Positions 35,627 through 45,306 are shown, counted from the first letter of the stretch. The stretch: DNA of 63,971 nt from DRWZ01 sp964601505 (GCA_964601505.1 CAZRNR010000007.1:1-63971), one strand, 5' to 3'. Made by a program: numbers and translations. The notes: generated by a model from the sequence alone, not told the origin.

Positions 35627-36397
35627 TTATTTTTTTTTACCTTTTGATTTTTTTGATTTCTTAGTGAATTTCTTTGTTTTTTTAATCATTTTATCTTTTT
35701 TAGTTTTTCCTTTCTTTTCCGCTCTTTTTTTCTTATTTTTTCCTTCATCTGATTTCTTCTTTGCTTTCTCTTTCCGGAATTTCTTTTTCGAAGTAAATTT
35801 TATTTCTTCTTTGGGCTTTTCCTTTTGCGATTCATCTGAGGACATTTGAAATTGGATTAAATCATCGTGTGTTGGTATCCTTTTTGATATATCAGAACCT
35901 GTGAATTTCCCAACCCATCCTTCCGGTATTGTGAAGAATCTTATAGCCTTGAAGAATGGTTGTGTTCCCATATCGAACCAATGTTTTGTTTCAGCTGGAA
36001 TACTTATAAGATCTCCCTTCTCACAGATAACAGCATATACTTTATCATCTGAATGTATGTAGAATGTTCCACATCCATCAACAAAAAATCTTATCTCAAA
36101 GTCAGAATGAGTGTGTTCAGAAAGGAACATATTTCTAAATTCATCTTTTTTGGGATTATCTGGGGTTAAACTTACAACATCCATTGATTTAAAACTGAAT
36201 TTTGAATTGAGTGTTTCTATTTCAGTTTTATATGCTTCCATAATTTCGTTCTGACTTCCACTTCCCAAATTTCTGTTGCCGACATCCCATCTTTCAATGG
36301 AAATTCCGATTGATTTTAGCAGATCACATATTTTCCCATAATCATCTGTACCTTGTAATAATTTTCCAACTTCATCAAAAATAAAGAGTTTGCTCAT
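35627..36397 (-). CDS. mtnD: MtnD, acireductone dioxygenase with Lys-rich tail
   Basis: This 256-residue protein has a cupin of normal size (about 1-180) that oxidises acireductone to the keto-acid precursor of methionine and formate. The metal motif is seen as EHTHSDFEIRFFVDGCGTFYI (two His, a Glu) with a later His in ETKHWFDMG. Beyond residue 200 the last 56 residues contain 32 Lys or Arg. This tail is not part of the known fold and is probably disordered and nucleic-acid- or membrane-binding. It overlaps mtnB by four bases and has AGGAGG before the ATG. Confidence 0.93.
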   Translation of the reverse strand: MSKLFIFDEVGKLLQGTDDYGKICDLLKSIGISIERWDVGNRNLGSGSQNEIMEAYKTEIETLNSKFSFKSMDVVSLTPDNPKKDEFRNMFLSEHTHSDFEIRFFVDGCGTFYIHSDDKVYAVICEKGDLISIPAETKHWFDMGTQPFFKAIRFFTIPEGWVGKFTGSDISKRIPTHDDLIQFQMSSDESQKEKPKEEIKFTSKKKFRKEKAKKKSDEGKNKKKRAEKKGKTKKDKMIKKTKKFTKKSKKSKGKKK

Positions 36398-37020
36398 AGC
36401 TTTAAACCTCCTAATATTTTTAATTTTATCTCACATTCAAAGATGAAATCAAAAATTTCAAGATTCATTGCTGCCTCCGTTATACTTTCTCCCCAAGTAT
36501 AGATACCATGCTTCCTTATTAAAAAACCGTATGAATTCTTAAGTTTTTCAAAATAATTCTTTATTTTTTCGGATAGTTCCATCATATCCTGTGAATTTTC
36601 AAAGATAGGAACATCAATACAAACATCATGTGTCATTATTCCCCTGAAACCTTTCAAGAGCTCATATCCCTGAAGCCTTAAAATATTCTCTCTTTTAATC
36701 ACGGAGATCAGAGTTGAATTTATTGAATGAACATGTAAAACAGATCTTACATTTGGAAATAGCTTATATATTGATAAATGGAGCAGAGTTTCTGCAGATG
36801 ATCTTTTTGTCCCTTCGATTAATCTTCCATCTAAATCAATGATAACAAAATCTTCTTCTTTAAGATATCCTTTATGAACACCAGAGGCGGTTATGCATAT
36901 AAGATTTTCCTCTAATTTAACAGAGAAGTTTCCAGAAGTAGCTGGAACCCATCTTCTGCTATCAAAATCTTTCCCTAAATCTATAAGAGTCTTCAGTATT
37001 TCTCCATATTTATGTATCAT
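36394..37020 (-). CDS. mtnB: MtnB, methylthioribulose-1-phosphate dehydratase
   Basis: This 208-residue class II aldolase-fold enzyme dehydrates 5-methylthioribulose-1-phosphate. ATSGNFSVKL opens the active site, zinc ligands appear as HVHS and a later His in RKHGIYTWG, and the AETLLHLSIYK segment is typical. It is first in the mtnBDC operon, whose products act in the order B, C, D. Fuculose-phosphate aldolase is the alternative, but the adjacent mtnD and mtnC make MtnB near certain. No ribosome site is seen upstream; the region is a run of AT-rich repeats. Confidence 0.93.
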   Translation of the reverse strand: MIHKYGEILKTLIDLGKDFDSRRWVPATSGNFSVKLEENLICITASGVHKGYLKEEDFVIIDLDGRLIEGTKRSSAETLLHLSIYKLFPNVRSVLHVHSINSTLISVIKRENILRLQGYELLKGFRGIMTHDVCIDVPIFENSQDMMELSEKIKNYFEKLKNSYGFLIRKHGIYTWGESITEAAMNLEIFDFIFECEIKLKILGGLKL

Positions 37021-37214
37021 TGATTGATTATTTATTATTATTACTCTTTGTTAGATATTGCACTAATAACTTGAATGTTTTATAGAAAAATCATGTTTCT
37101 TACAAAGAATTTGATCTTTAGGCATCGCTTTATTTTTACGCGGTATTGATTAGAGAAAACATAAAAATGTGATCCTAATTACTATAAATTTTTTATTGTT
37201 ATATTGTGTCTTTT

Positions 37215-38261
37215 ATGAAATGTCTTGTAACAGGAGCAAATGGATTTATCGGTTCAAATGTGGTGAGAAAGCTAATGGAGAAGGGATATGAACCTGTAGC
37301 TTTTGTGAGGAATGGAAGTGACATATATAATCTAAGGGGCGAAGTTGAGATTAGGTATGGAAATTTACTAGATTCAGATAGCTTAGAGAAGGCTATGGAT
37401 GGTTGTAAGGTAGTTTTTCATGTTGGAGCTTTATATTCCTTTTGGGCTCGTGATACGACAATTTTCTATCAGACAAATGTTGGGAGTACAATCAAGATTC
37501 TGGAAATTGCAAAGAAAAAGAATATAGATAGAGTAGTGTATACAAGTACAACCGGAGCTATAGGACTTTCAAGAAATGAAAACCCTATAGATGAAACAGC
37601 TTTGTTTAATCCTCCACCTTGGTATTACGATGCTTGGAATTTGAAAGATCATTATGCGAGAAGCAAAATTCTTGCGCAAAAAGAGGTAATGGAAAGAGTA
37701 ATCAATGAAGGTTTAGATGTAGTCATAGTTTGTCCATCTGCCCCGATAGGATGGGGAGATTACAAACCAACTCCAACAGGCTTACTCATATTAAAGTTCC
37801 TTAACCGAGAAATACCATTTTATTCAGATGTTGGATTTTCCTTTGTGAATGTGAAAGATGTTGCTGATGCACATATTCTTGCACTTGAAAAAGGGAGGAA
37901 AGGAGAGATATATATTTTAGGAGGACATAATATTAAGCTTTCTGAATTTTTTTCCAAAATATCTGAGATTACTGGTTTGGGGAAGCCAATAAATTTAGGA
38001 AGGCATATACCAGCTTTTTTAGGATATGTTGTTGGTTTGATACTTGAGATATGGGCGAGGATAACAGGGAACCCACCAATTATAACACGCTCTCAAGCGA
38101 GAGCTTCTTTTCTGAATCTTTACTATTCTTCTCAGAAGGCTCAAAACGAATTAGGATATAAAATAACTCCTCTTGAATATGCCTTGAAAGATGCAATAAG
38201 CTACTTTATTGAACGAGGAATGGTCAAAAAGAGAATTGCTAAAAGACTAAAAATATCTTAA
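37215..38261 (+). CDS. hpnA: HpnA-like NAD-dependent sugar epimerase/dehydratase
   Basis: This is a 348-residue extended SDR. VTGANGFIGSNV opens the Rossmann fold. YYDAWNLKDHYARSK contains the active Tyr and Lys. VICPSAPIGWGDYKPTPTG followed by LKFLNREIPFY and YILGGHNIKLSEFF matches the hopanoid-associated epimerase family (HpnA). Such genes normally sit with hopanoid or squalene genes; none is seen here, so the role is open. The ATG at 37215 is chosen over a GTG nine bases earlier. TATATT at 37200-37205 ends nine bases before it. It overlaps rimO tail to tail by four bases. Confidence 0.8.
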   Translation: MKCLVTGANGFIGSNVVRKLMEKGYEPVAFVRNGSDIYNLRGEVEIRYGNLLDSDSLEKAMDGCKVVFHVGALYSFWARDTTIFYQTNVGSTIKILEIAKKKNIDRVVYTSTTGAIGLSRNENPIDETALFNPPPWYYDAWNLKDHYARSKILAQKEVMERVINEGLDVVIVCPSAPIGWGDYKPTPTGLLILKFLNREIPFYSDVGFSFVNVKDVADAHILALEKGRKGEIYILGGHNIKLSEFFSKISEITGLGKPINLGRHIPAFLGYVVGLILEIWARITGNPPIITRSQARASFLNLYYSSQKAQNELGYKITPLEYALKDAISYFIERGMVKKRIAKRLKIS

Positions 38262-39544
38262 ACCACGAAAGAACCTATCAAGTTTTCATCTTCTATATCT
38301 TCTATTATTATATTTCTGAACGGTGATTGGCTATTTATAGTATTTGCATCATGACCATTTTTTAACTTTATAACTCCGTCTATCTCTGGAGCTTGGAAAT
38401 AAGCTCTATACGTAGTATCTGATTCGTAAATGCATCTGAAAATCTTCCCAATTTTCTCTTTTTGTTTTTCATGAAGTATTTTTGTCCAAACTTTCATTAT
38501 TTCCTTTTTCCTTTCATGTGATATTTTTTTTGAAATATTTTGTTCTTTCCACATCCTGTATGATGGTGTATTTTTTTCTGGTGAGAACTCAAAAACTCCA
38601 AGCCAGTCAAATTTGAAGATCTGAACAAAATTAACGAGCTCTTCAAACTTATCATCTGTTTCTCCAGGGAATCCGACTATTAATTCTGTCCTTATTGACA
38701 TATCGGGTATTTTATTTTTTATGTTTTCTAGAATCTCATAGATGAGTTTTTTTCTTGTCGCTCTTGCCATTTTCATAAGAATCTCATCATCTATGTGTTG
38801 AAAAGGCATTTCTATATACCTTACTATCTTTGGATTATTGGCAATATAATCTATAAGCCTTATAGCAAATCTATCTGGATATATATAAAACAACCGAATC
38901 CACTCAAGATCATTTATCTCCGATAGTTCATCAAGTAATCTGAAAATATCTTCCCTCTTCCCACCTTTATCTATGTTCCACATCGTTGTGTCCTGTGATA
39001 TAATGATGAGTTCTCTGACACCATTATCCACCAGATACTTTGCTTCATCTAATATTTTCCGTTGATCAAAAGATTGAATTGGTCCTCTTATTTTGGGTAT
39101 GGAACAAAAGGAACACAATCTTGAACATCCTTCCGAAATTTTAAGATAGGCGGAAAATTTTGAAAGAGTGTTTATGCGCTTGATTTTCTTAAAATTTGGT
39201 GAAGCAATGTCCTTTTTTGGTAAGAAACTTCTCGCAATCTGAATAGTTTCTTCCACATTTTCTGCAACAAAATCACATGGTATGGTAATTTTATCTACTA
39301 TTTTTGTATAGCAGCCCATTGCTATAAGATGACCTTTAGTTTTTTGCTTTATTTCTCTGATGTGTTGTTCTGTCATCTTTCTTGCAGCATCAATGAATCC
39401 ACAGGTATTAACTATAACTATGTCAGAATCTTCTGGAGAAGAAGATGGAATGAAACCCATTCTCATAAGTTCAAGTGATACTTTCTCTGAATCCACAAGG
39501 TTTTTAGGACAGCCAAGATTTAAGAGAAAGAACTTAGGATTCAT
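38258..39544 (-). CDS. rimO: RimO, ribosomal protein S12 methylthiotransferase
   Basis: This 428-residue radical SAM methylthiotransferase has three parts. The N-terminal UPF0004 domain has LLNLGCPKNLVDSE (C12) and NTCGFIDAA (C48), which bind an auxiliary cluster. The radical SAM motif is EGCSRLCSFCSIP. A C-terminal TRAM domain completes it. CPKNLVDSE and GFIDAA distinguish RimO from MiaB and MtaB. It adds a methylthio group to a ribosomal S12 aspartate. The gene follows ppdK by 18 bp on the same strand. Confidence 0.93.
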   Translation of the reverse strand: MNPKFFLLNLGCPKNLVDSEKVSLELMRMGFIPSSSPEDSDIVIVNTCGFIDAARKMTEQHIREIKQKTKGHLIAMGCYTKIVDKITIPCDFVAENVEETIQIARSFLPKKDIASPNFKKIKRINTLSKFSAYLKISEGCSRLCSFCSIPKIRGPIQSFDQRKILDEAKYLVDNGVRELIIISQDTTMWNIDKGGKREDIFRLLDELSEINDLEWIRLFYIYPDRFAIRLIDYIANNPKIVRYIEMPFQHIDDEILMKMARATRKKLIYEILENIKNKIPDMSIRTELIVGFPGETDDKFEELVNFVQIFKFDWLGVFEFSPEKNTPSYRMWKEQNISKKISHERKKEIMKVWTKILHEKQKEKIGKIFRCIYESDTTYRAYFQAPEIDGVIKLKNGHDANTINSQSPFRNIIIEDIEDENLIGSFVV

Positions 39545-39562
39545 AATTTTGATTGTTTCTAT

Positions 39563-42500
39563 TCATCTGACTTTATCCACCTTATTTTTATTTTTTTGCT
39601 TTTTTACTGATCGTTGATTCTTTGCTTTTTGTTTATTCTTGGACTTGGATAATATTTTTCGTCTTGATGATTTTTTCATTTTTTTTCTTTTCTCTGTTAA
39701 ATCTTTAAGATTTTTTTGCCTTATAGCAGATTGTGCTGCAGCTATTCTTGCGGCAAGAACTCTGTAAGGCGAAACGCTAACATAGTTAAATCTGAGTGAA
39801 TTGAAAAATGATATGGAATCGGGATCACCACCATGTTCTCCACATACCCCAATTTTCAGATTCTGCTTTTGTTTTCTACCTTTATCAACAGCTATTTTTA
39901 TGAATTCACCAACTCCAGATGTATCTAAACTTGTGAATGGGTTATGCGGAAAGATAAGTTTGAGATAATCTGGCATAAATTTTCCAGAATCATCTCGTGA
40001 TATTCCTAAAACAGTCTGAGTTAAGTCGTTTGTCCCAAATGAGAAGAAATCAACATACTTAGCGATTTGATCTGCAAGAATACAGGCTCTGGGGAACTCT
40101 ATCATAGTTCCTATAGATATGGGAATTTTTACTTTCTCTGATTTTTCAACATCTTTAACTATCAGATCAAATACATTCCTGAAATACTTTATCTCCTCTG
40201 GATCTATTACATTTGGAAACATTATCTCTGGTATAACATTTTTCCCAGATTTTATAAGTTCTGATGCTGCTTCTACTATAGCTTCAATTTGCATACAATA
40301 TATTTCAGGGAATGATATTCCAACCCTTATTCCTCTGTTTCCAAGCATTGGGTTTTGTTCCTTCATTTTTTCTACATATTCTCTTATTTCTTCAACATTT
40401 GTCTGAGTCTTTTCTGCAGTTGATATGATCTCTTGTTCGCTTTTTGGTAAGAATTCGTGCAGCGGCGGATCAATTAACCTTATTGTTACAGGATAGTTCT
40501 CCATAACAGAAAGTATTTCTTTAAAATCACTCTTTATCCATTTTTTTATCCTATCAAGAGCATCAAAATATTCCTTCCTTACCTCTTTAAATTTTTGGAA
40601 TATAGATTTAGCACCATTTAGATTTGCTTTTTCCATCTCATCGAATACCTGACTATATTGTATGCCTCTTTGAAAAGATGGGATTACTCTCATGTGCTTT
40701 AAGGCAGTAATATGCTTGACTATTTCTGTAGAGCCGGTTTCAGCAGCTTCTTCCAGAGTTTTTATGAGTTCCTCATATAAATCCTTGTATTTTTGAGCAT
40801 ATATTATCATTTTTCTCATAATAGGTATTCTTTCTTCTTCAAAGAACATGTGTTCCGTTCTGAGGAGTCCTATACCTTCAGCTCCGAAACTTTTTGCGGT
40901 TTTAGCATCCCTTGGAGTATCAGCATTAGCTCTGATCTTCAAGGTTCTAATCCTATCGGATATCTTGAGTATATTGATGGCTTCTTGAGGGAGTTCTGAC
41001 GTTTTTATAGGAACTTCACCATAATATATATTTCCAGTATTTCCATCTATTGTTATTATTTCCTTTTCTCTTATAACTTGTTCGCCTATTTTTATACACC
41101 TTGATTCATAATCTATATTTATCTCCTCTGCACCAACTACTGCCGATTTTCCCATTGCTCTTGCAACTACTGCAGCATGTGATGTCTCTCCACCGCGAGC
41201 GGTTAGTATTCCTTTGGCACTGGCTATTCCTGCAATATCTTCAGGAGAAGTTTCGTGTCTTACAAGAATTACATCTTCCCCTTGCTTTGCCATTTTTTCA
41301 GCTTCATCTGGGAAAAGAACAATCTTACCAGAAACTGCCCCAGGAGAAGCTGCTAATCCCTTAGATATAGGTTTTTTCTGTAATCTTGTTTCATCTATGA
41401 CGGGAAATAAGAGCCCATATATACTTTTAGGATTTAATCTCATTATACCTTCATTCTCACTTATTATTCTCTCCTTTATAAAATCATGAATTATCTTTAT
41501 GTTTGCCCTAGCTGTTCTCTTCCCTGACCTCGTTTGAAGTATCCATACTTTAGAATTCTCAATTGTGAATTCTATATCTTGCATATCCTTGTAGTGTCTT
41601 TCAAGGTTTTCTGATATCTTCTCTATTTCTTTGTAAGCTTTTGGCATAAGTTCCTGGAGGGTTGGAAGATGAGCATTTGCCTGACTCTTGGAGGCGTCAT
41701 TTATGGCATGAGGAGTCCTTATTCCAGCGACAACATCTTCTCCCTGAGCGTTTGGAAGAAAGTTCCCCCAAATAGTCTTTTCTCCCGTATTCGGATTCCT
41801 TGTGAATAGAACACCAGTTCCAGAATTATCTCCCATGTTTCCAAAAACCATCGCTACTATATTTACCGCAGTACCTATGTCATCAGGTAACCCGTGAATT
41901 TTCCTGTATGTTACAGCTCTTTCTCCATTCCACGAACGGAATACAGCTTCAATAGCAATCATGACCTGCTCAAGTGTGTCTTCAGGAATAGTTATACTGC
42001 GTTCCTTCAAAATTTCTTGATATCTTTCAACAATGAGTTTAAGAACTTCAGCAGGTATATCACGATCTTTGATTCTGGTATTCCTCTCATCTGAAACATT
42101 ATTATATGCCTGAGTGATAGAAGAAAATCTACCTTCAATGTATCCTTCATAAGCATTCTTCCACCTTTCAAATTCCTTTTCAAAAACTTCCTTTTCTACT
42201 TTGAGAGCTATTGTAGAGAACATCTGAATGAACCTTCTGTATGTGTCGTATGCGAATCTTTCATCAATGCTCTTTAGATATTCAAAAGATTTCTGATTTG
42301 TACCAACATTTAATATAGTGTCCATCATACCGGGCATTGAGACAGGAGCACCTGAACGAACGGAAACAAGGAGTGGAAAATCTTTTCCCCGCATCTTCTT
42401 CAGAGCTTCCGCTAATTTTTTTAGCGAAAGATCAACGTCTTTTTCTATCTTTCTCAAGAAAGATTGACCGTTTTTCATATACTCCCTGCAAGCTTCAGTG

Positions 42501-42640
42501 GTAATTATAAATCCTGGTGGAACAGGTATATTATTTTTGGCCATTTCGCTAAGCTGGGCTCCCTTATTCCCGAGAAGATGAGCAAGATCCTTACCACCTT
42601 CTGTTTTTCCTATACCAAAAAACCAAATATATTTTGACAT
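39563..42640 (-). CDS. ppdK: PpdK, pyruvate phosphate dikinase, with insertion and Lys-rich tail
   Basis: This 1025-residue enzyme interconverts pyruvate, ATP and phosphate with PEP, AMP and diphosphate. It has an N-terminal ATP-grasp domain (SVRSGAPVSMPGMMDTILNVG), the phosphohistidine swivel (GGETSHAAVVARAMG) and a C-terminal PEP/pyruvate barrel ending GVCGEHGGDP. Most PpdKs are about 875-890 residues. The excess has two sources. One is a helical insert of roughly 90 residues between the MFFEEERIP and PVTIRLIDPPLHEFLP motifs. The other is a tail at 974-1025 with 25 Lys or Arg among 52. GGAGGGG precedes the ATG. It follows the DUF35 gene by 12 bp. Confidence 0.95.
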   Translation of the reverse strand: MSKYIWFFGIGKTEGGKDLAHLLGNKGAQLSEMAKNNIPVPPGFIITTEACREYMKNGQSFLRKIEKDVDLSLKKLAEALKKMRGKDFPLLVSVRSGAPVSMPGMMDTILNVGTNQKSFEYLKSIDERFAYDTYRRFIQMFSTIALKVEKEVFEKEFERWKNAYEGYIEGRFSSITQAYNNVSDERNTRIKDRDIPAEVLKLIVERYQEILKERSITIPEDTLEQVMIAIEAVFRSWNGERAVTYRKIHGLPDDIGTAVNIVAMVFGNMGDNSGTGVLFTRNPNTGEKTIWGNFLPNAQGEDVVAGIRTPHAINDASKSQANAHLPTLQELMPKAYKEIEKISENLERHYKDMQDIEFTIENSKVWILQTRSGKRTARANIKIIHDFIKERIISENEGIMRLNPKSIYGLLFPVIDETRLQKKPISKGLAASPGAVSGKIVLFPDEAEKMAKQGEDVILVRHETSPEDIAGIASAKGILTARGGETSHAAVVARAMGKSAVVGAEEINIDYESRCIKIGEQVIREKEIITIDGNTGNIYYGEVPIKTSELPQEAINILKISDRIRTLKIRANADTPRDAKTAKSFGAEGIGLLRTEHMFFEEERIPIMRKMIIYAQKYKDLYEELIKTLEEAAETGSTEIVKHITALKHMRVIPSFQRGIQYSQVFDEMEKANLNGAKSIFQKFKEVRKEYFDALDRIKKWIKSDFKEILSVMENYPVTIRLIDPPLHEFLPKSEQEIISTAEKTQTNVEEIREYVEKMKEQNPMLGNRGIRVGISFPEIYCMQIEAIVEAASELIKSGKNVIPEIMFPNVIDPEEIKYFRNVFDLIVKDVEKSEKVKIPISIGTMIEFPRACILADQIAKYVDFFSFGTNDLTQTVLGISRDDSGKFMPDYLKLIFPHNPFTSLDTSGVGEFIKIAVDKGRKQKQNLKIGVCGEHGGDPDSISFFNSLRFNYVSVSPYRVLAARIAAAQSAIRQKNLKDLTEKRKKMKKSSRRKILSKSKNKQKAKNQRSVKKQKNKNKVDKVR

Positions 42641-42652
42641 TTTTCCCCCTCC

Positions 42653-43063
42653 TTACTTCTTTACAAATTTATGTAGAATTATACCATCTGATTCAACGAA
42701 ATCTAGATAAACTGTTTCTCCTATATTTAGATTCTCTCCCTCTATTTTGGTTAATATTCTACCTATACCATCTAATTCAACAAAGCCTATGATGTCTGGT
42801 TCAGAAAATCTTATAGCTCTCTTCTGAGTGGTGAATGCTAGTATTTTCCCTTTTTCTGGTATATCTATCCATTCTATATCTTCGGAGTAGCAATTGCTGC
42901 AAAATTTTCTTGGGGGAAAATCAACATTTCCGCATTTCATACACTTTGTCGTTTTGAATTTCTTTTCCTTCATGAAGTTATAGAAAATTTGTGTTGCTGA
43001 ATCACCGTATATTTTTATAGCTTCCTGAGTTGCTTTTGATATAACTTCCCTTATCCCATCCAT
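42653..43063 (-). CDS. DUF35 Zn-ribbon/OB-fold protein
   Basis: This 136-residue protein has the DUF35 layout: an N-terminal helix, a zinc ribbon (CMKCGNVDFPPRKFCSNC, four Cys) and an OB fold with GKILAFTTQ and IGFVELDG. In bacteria and archaea such proteins bind acyl-CoA or act with thiolases or HMG-CoA synthase. No thiolase is next door here, though fatty-acid genes exist elsewhere in the window. Gene order coaD, HAD, DUF35, ppdK, rimO runs on one strand. Confidence 0.87.
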   Translation of the reverse strand: MDGIREVISKATQEAIKIYGDSATQIFYNFMKEKKFKTTKCMKCGNVDFPPRKFCSNCYSEDIEWIDIPEKGKILAFTTQKRAIRFSEPDIIGFVELDGIGRILTKIEGENLNIGETVYLDFVESDGIILHKFVKK

Positions 43064-43191
43064 ATCCTAAAATATAAGATAATTTTTCGGTTTTTATATT
43101 TTTTGAAATTTTATGGATTCAATGAATTACTGAAATATGTTTTATTCAAATAAAATCGATACTGATGCGCATGAGATATGTAGAAAAATCA

Positions 43192-43884
43192 TTATAGATT
43201 ACCACTAACATGATTCAAGATAATTTTTAACGCATCTGATGGTTTTGGAGATTGAAATATCTTCTGATCTGGAAAATTAGTTTTTATATATTCTTCTACT
43301 TTTTTGGTCGGGAATCCCCATTTTGCGAGGATAAAATTTGAACCTGAGTTAAGCGCAAAAAGAAAATCATTTAAGCCGTCACCTATTATGAAAATTGAGC
43401 CTTTTATATCATATCTATGATATATCTTTTTTAAGAGCTCTTCAGAAGGTTTTTTGACCTCAAAAGTATCTCCACAAACTATACCATCAAATACGTTTAA
43501 AATACATAACTCTGAAAGGAGCTTTACAGTTAAATCTGATAGTTTGTTTGTGAGCAATATAACTTGGAAATTGTTTTGTTTCAGATGGAATATCAGATCT
43601 AAAACACCTGGATACACATATGTGCTTTTTGAGATATTTTTCCTGTAATGTCTCAGGAATTCCTGAAACAACAAAGGTTCTTCTTCTATTCTTCCGAGAT
43701 ATTTTAAAATTTTTTGAATAAGAGGTTTGACTCCATCTCCTATAAAATCCAATACGATATCAAATGAAACTTCTTCTATATTGAATTTTTTAAGGGTCTC
43801 GTTAAGTGATCTATATATATCATCAGAAGTGTCGGCTAATGTTCCATCAAGATCAAATAAAATTGTTGCAGAATCTCTTATCAT
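43192..43884 (-). CDS. HAD-superfamily phosphatase, phosphoglycolate phosphatase-like
   Basis: This roughly 230-residue HAD hydrolase has motif I FDLDGTLADT (D11 and D13 from the chosen start), motif II LLTNKLS and motif IV IGDGLNDFLFA. The cap lies between them, as in phosphoglycolate phosphatases. Substrate is unknown. The start is taken as the ATG that overlaps the coaD stop (ATGA), which gives MIRDSATILF. An in-frame ATG 24 bases upstream lies within coaD. Confidence 0.85.
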   Translation of the reverse strand: MIRDSATILFDLDGTLADTSDDIYRSLNETLKKFNIEEVSFDIVLDFIGDGVKPLIQKILKYLGRIEEEPLLFQEFLRHYRKNISKSTYVYPGVLDLIFHLKQNNFQVILLTNKLSDLTVKLLSELCILNVFDGIVCGDTFEVKKPSEELLKKIYHRYDIKGSIFIIGDGLNDFLFALNSGSNFILAKWGFPTKKVEEYIKTNFPDQKIFQSPKPSDALKIILNHVSGNL

Positions 43885-44363
43885 CTTTGCTGCTTCTTCT
43901 TGAACCACTTTACAACTTGAGGTGGTACGAGAGAGCTTATGTCTCCTCCAAGTTTGGCTATTTCTCTAACTAAAGAAGAAGAGAAATAGGAGACATGATC
44001 CTCTGCCATTATAAAGACAGTTTCTATGGAGCTGTTGAGTTTCCTATTTGTCAGGGCCATTTGAAACTCATATTCAAAATCAGAAACAGTTCTTAATCCT
44101 CTTAATATAATATTAATACCCATACTTTTGGCAAAGTCAACAAGCAAACCTTCAAATTTTTTTACTTCTACATTAGCATCTTCCTCAAAAACTTCTTTCA
44201 ACATTTCATATCTTTCATCAAATGTGAAGAATGTGTTTTTATGTGAATCCTTGGCAACAGCAACTATTATCTTATCAAAAACAAGAAGAGACCTTTTTAC
44301 AACACTTACATGTCCTAGTGTTATCGGATCAAATGTTCCAGGATATATGGCCTCCTTACTCAT
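43881..44363 (-). CDS. coaD: CoaD, phosphopantetheine adenylyltransferase
   Basis: This 160-residue nucleotidyltransferase makes dephospho-CoA from 4'-phosphopantetheine and ATP. AIYPGTFDPITLGH holds the HxGH-type motif, with later ISSLVRE-type (SSSLVREIAKLGG) residues that contact ATP. LRGLRTVSDFEYEFQMA is family specific. Length is normal. It is first of the coaD/HAD pair with an ATGA overlap. No ribosome site is seen before the ATG. Confidence 0.96.
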   Translation of the reverse strand: MSKEAIYPGTFDPITLGHVSVVKRSLLVFDKIIVAVAKDSHKNTFFTFDERYEMLKEVFEEDANVEVKKFEGLLVDFAKSMGINIILRGLRTVSDFEYEFQMALTNRKLNSSIETVFIMAEDHVSYFSSSLVREIAKLGGDISSLVPPQVVKWFKKKQQR

Positions 44364-44737
44364 AACAAATAATCTTCTTACAGACTATCTGAATTTTCCA
44401 AAAAAAAGTAAAATTTTGTTTTCCCTCTTATGCACAGGTAAATTGGTGTGCAAAATTTCTCTAACGAAACAGCGCTAGATTGGTTAGGAGGAGACTGCAG
44501 AAATGTTTTACAAAGTTTTAAAATTGCATTTGAGCTTCTTAAAATAAATCTGAAGTCTTGGAAATTGTTAATGGAGAAATCTTTGAAACCTTGTAAGATT
44601 TTTAAGCCCCGCAATGACTAAATAATCTATTGAAAATATCTGATATTAATACTGTTTTTTTGATATCTGAGTGCTAATTATATGACTAACTTGACAAGTT
44701 TCATCAAGAATGCTATAAAGGAGCAATTCAATTTTTA
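44364..44737. other. Intergenic region with a short dyad
   Basis: These 374 bp separate the pseudopilin-like gene and coaD. The reading frames present look unlike proteins. A 13-bp dyad AACTTGACAAGTT lies at 44688-44700, and a T-run at 44655-44661 is not preceded by a strong stem. I see no RNA gene. Confidence 0.4.
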
Positions 44738-45211
44738 TTATCTTTCTACCCATTGTTTCCCATCGAAATAACATGATGTTATACCTCCTGTTGGGGATAT
44801 AACCGAGAATGCTAAAAAATCTTTGCCGCACTTTATATATATTGTTCCAGAAGAATCTTTTAGACCTCTGGGAGAGAATCTGAAAGATCTCTTTATTGAT
44901 GGAACTCCGTAAGAGTTAGAACAAGCTCTTTTAGAAGTAAGAGGGGCTGATATATCAAAATCTACAGAATATGATTTTTCGCTTTGAGATGATATTATTT
45001 TTATTTTTCCTTCCACAAACTCTATTATTGCTTCACCATATTTTGCAGATATATTTTTTGCTTCAAGGAAAGCCGAAAGAACAGTAAATTCTGCTGATTT
45101 TGTATTACAGTTATTCTTAGGTTTCAGAAACGAGAATATAGAAAAACCTATACCGATATATAAAAAGATTTTTATTATGGTGTATATCATATAGATAGAT
45201 TGGTAGGTCAA
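44738..45211 (-). CDS. GspH/FimT-like minor pseudopilin candidate
   Basis: This 157-residue protein has one N-terminal hydrophobic helix (about residues 6-28) and a beta-rich C-terminal part. The latter ends SGTIYIKCGKDFLAFSVISPTGGITSCYFDGKQWVER and resembles the globular end of GspH/FimT minor pseudopilins. It lacks the standard cleavage motif (Gly before Phe-Thr-Leu-Ile-Glu): the nearest is GIGFSIFSF without the Glu5. So it may not be processed by the prepilin peptidase at 31617, or the resemblance may be only structural. It lies 95 bp past glgA. Confidence 0.4.
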   Translation of the reverse strand: MTYQSIYMIYTIIKIFLYIGIGFSIFSFLKPKNNCNTKSAEFTVLSAFLEAKNISAKYGEAIIEFVEGKIKIISSQSEKSYSVDFDISAPLTSKRACSNSYGVPSIKRSFRFSPRGLKDSSGTIYIKCGKDFLAFSVISPTGGITSCYFDGKQWVER

Positions 45212-45306
45212 TTATATTGTAATTCGTTTTAAAATTCCGCGTCTAAATTTTTTCTTGTTTTACCAGAATATGAGAGATTTTTGACCTTAAGAACGTTGGT
45301 CTTTTT

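Noticed and set aside
35664..35849. Phe/Ser-rich frame opposite the mtnD tail
   Set aside because: It is the antisense of Lys-rich codons and has no independent gene features.
44688..44700. Dyad AACTTGACAAGTT
   Set aside because: Short, no promoter-like element fits it and the neighbouring genes do not suggest a regulator; it could be chance.
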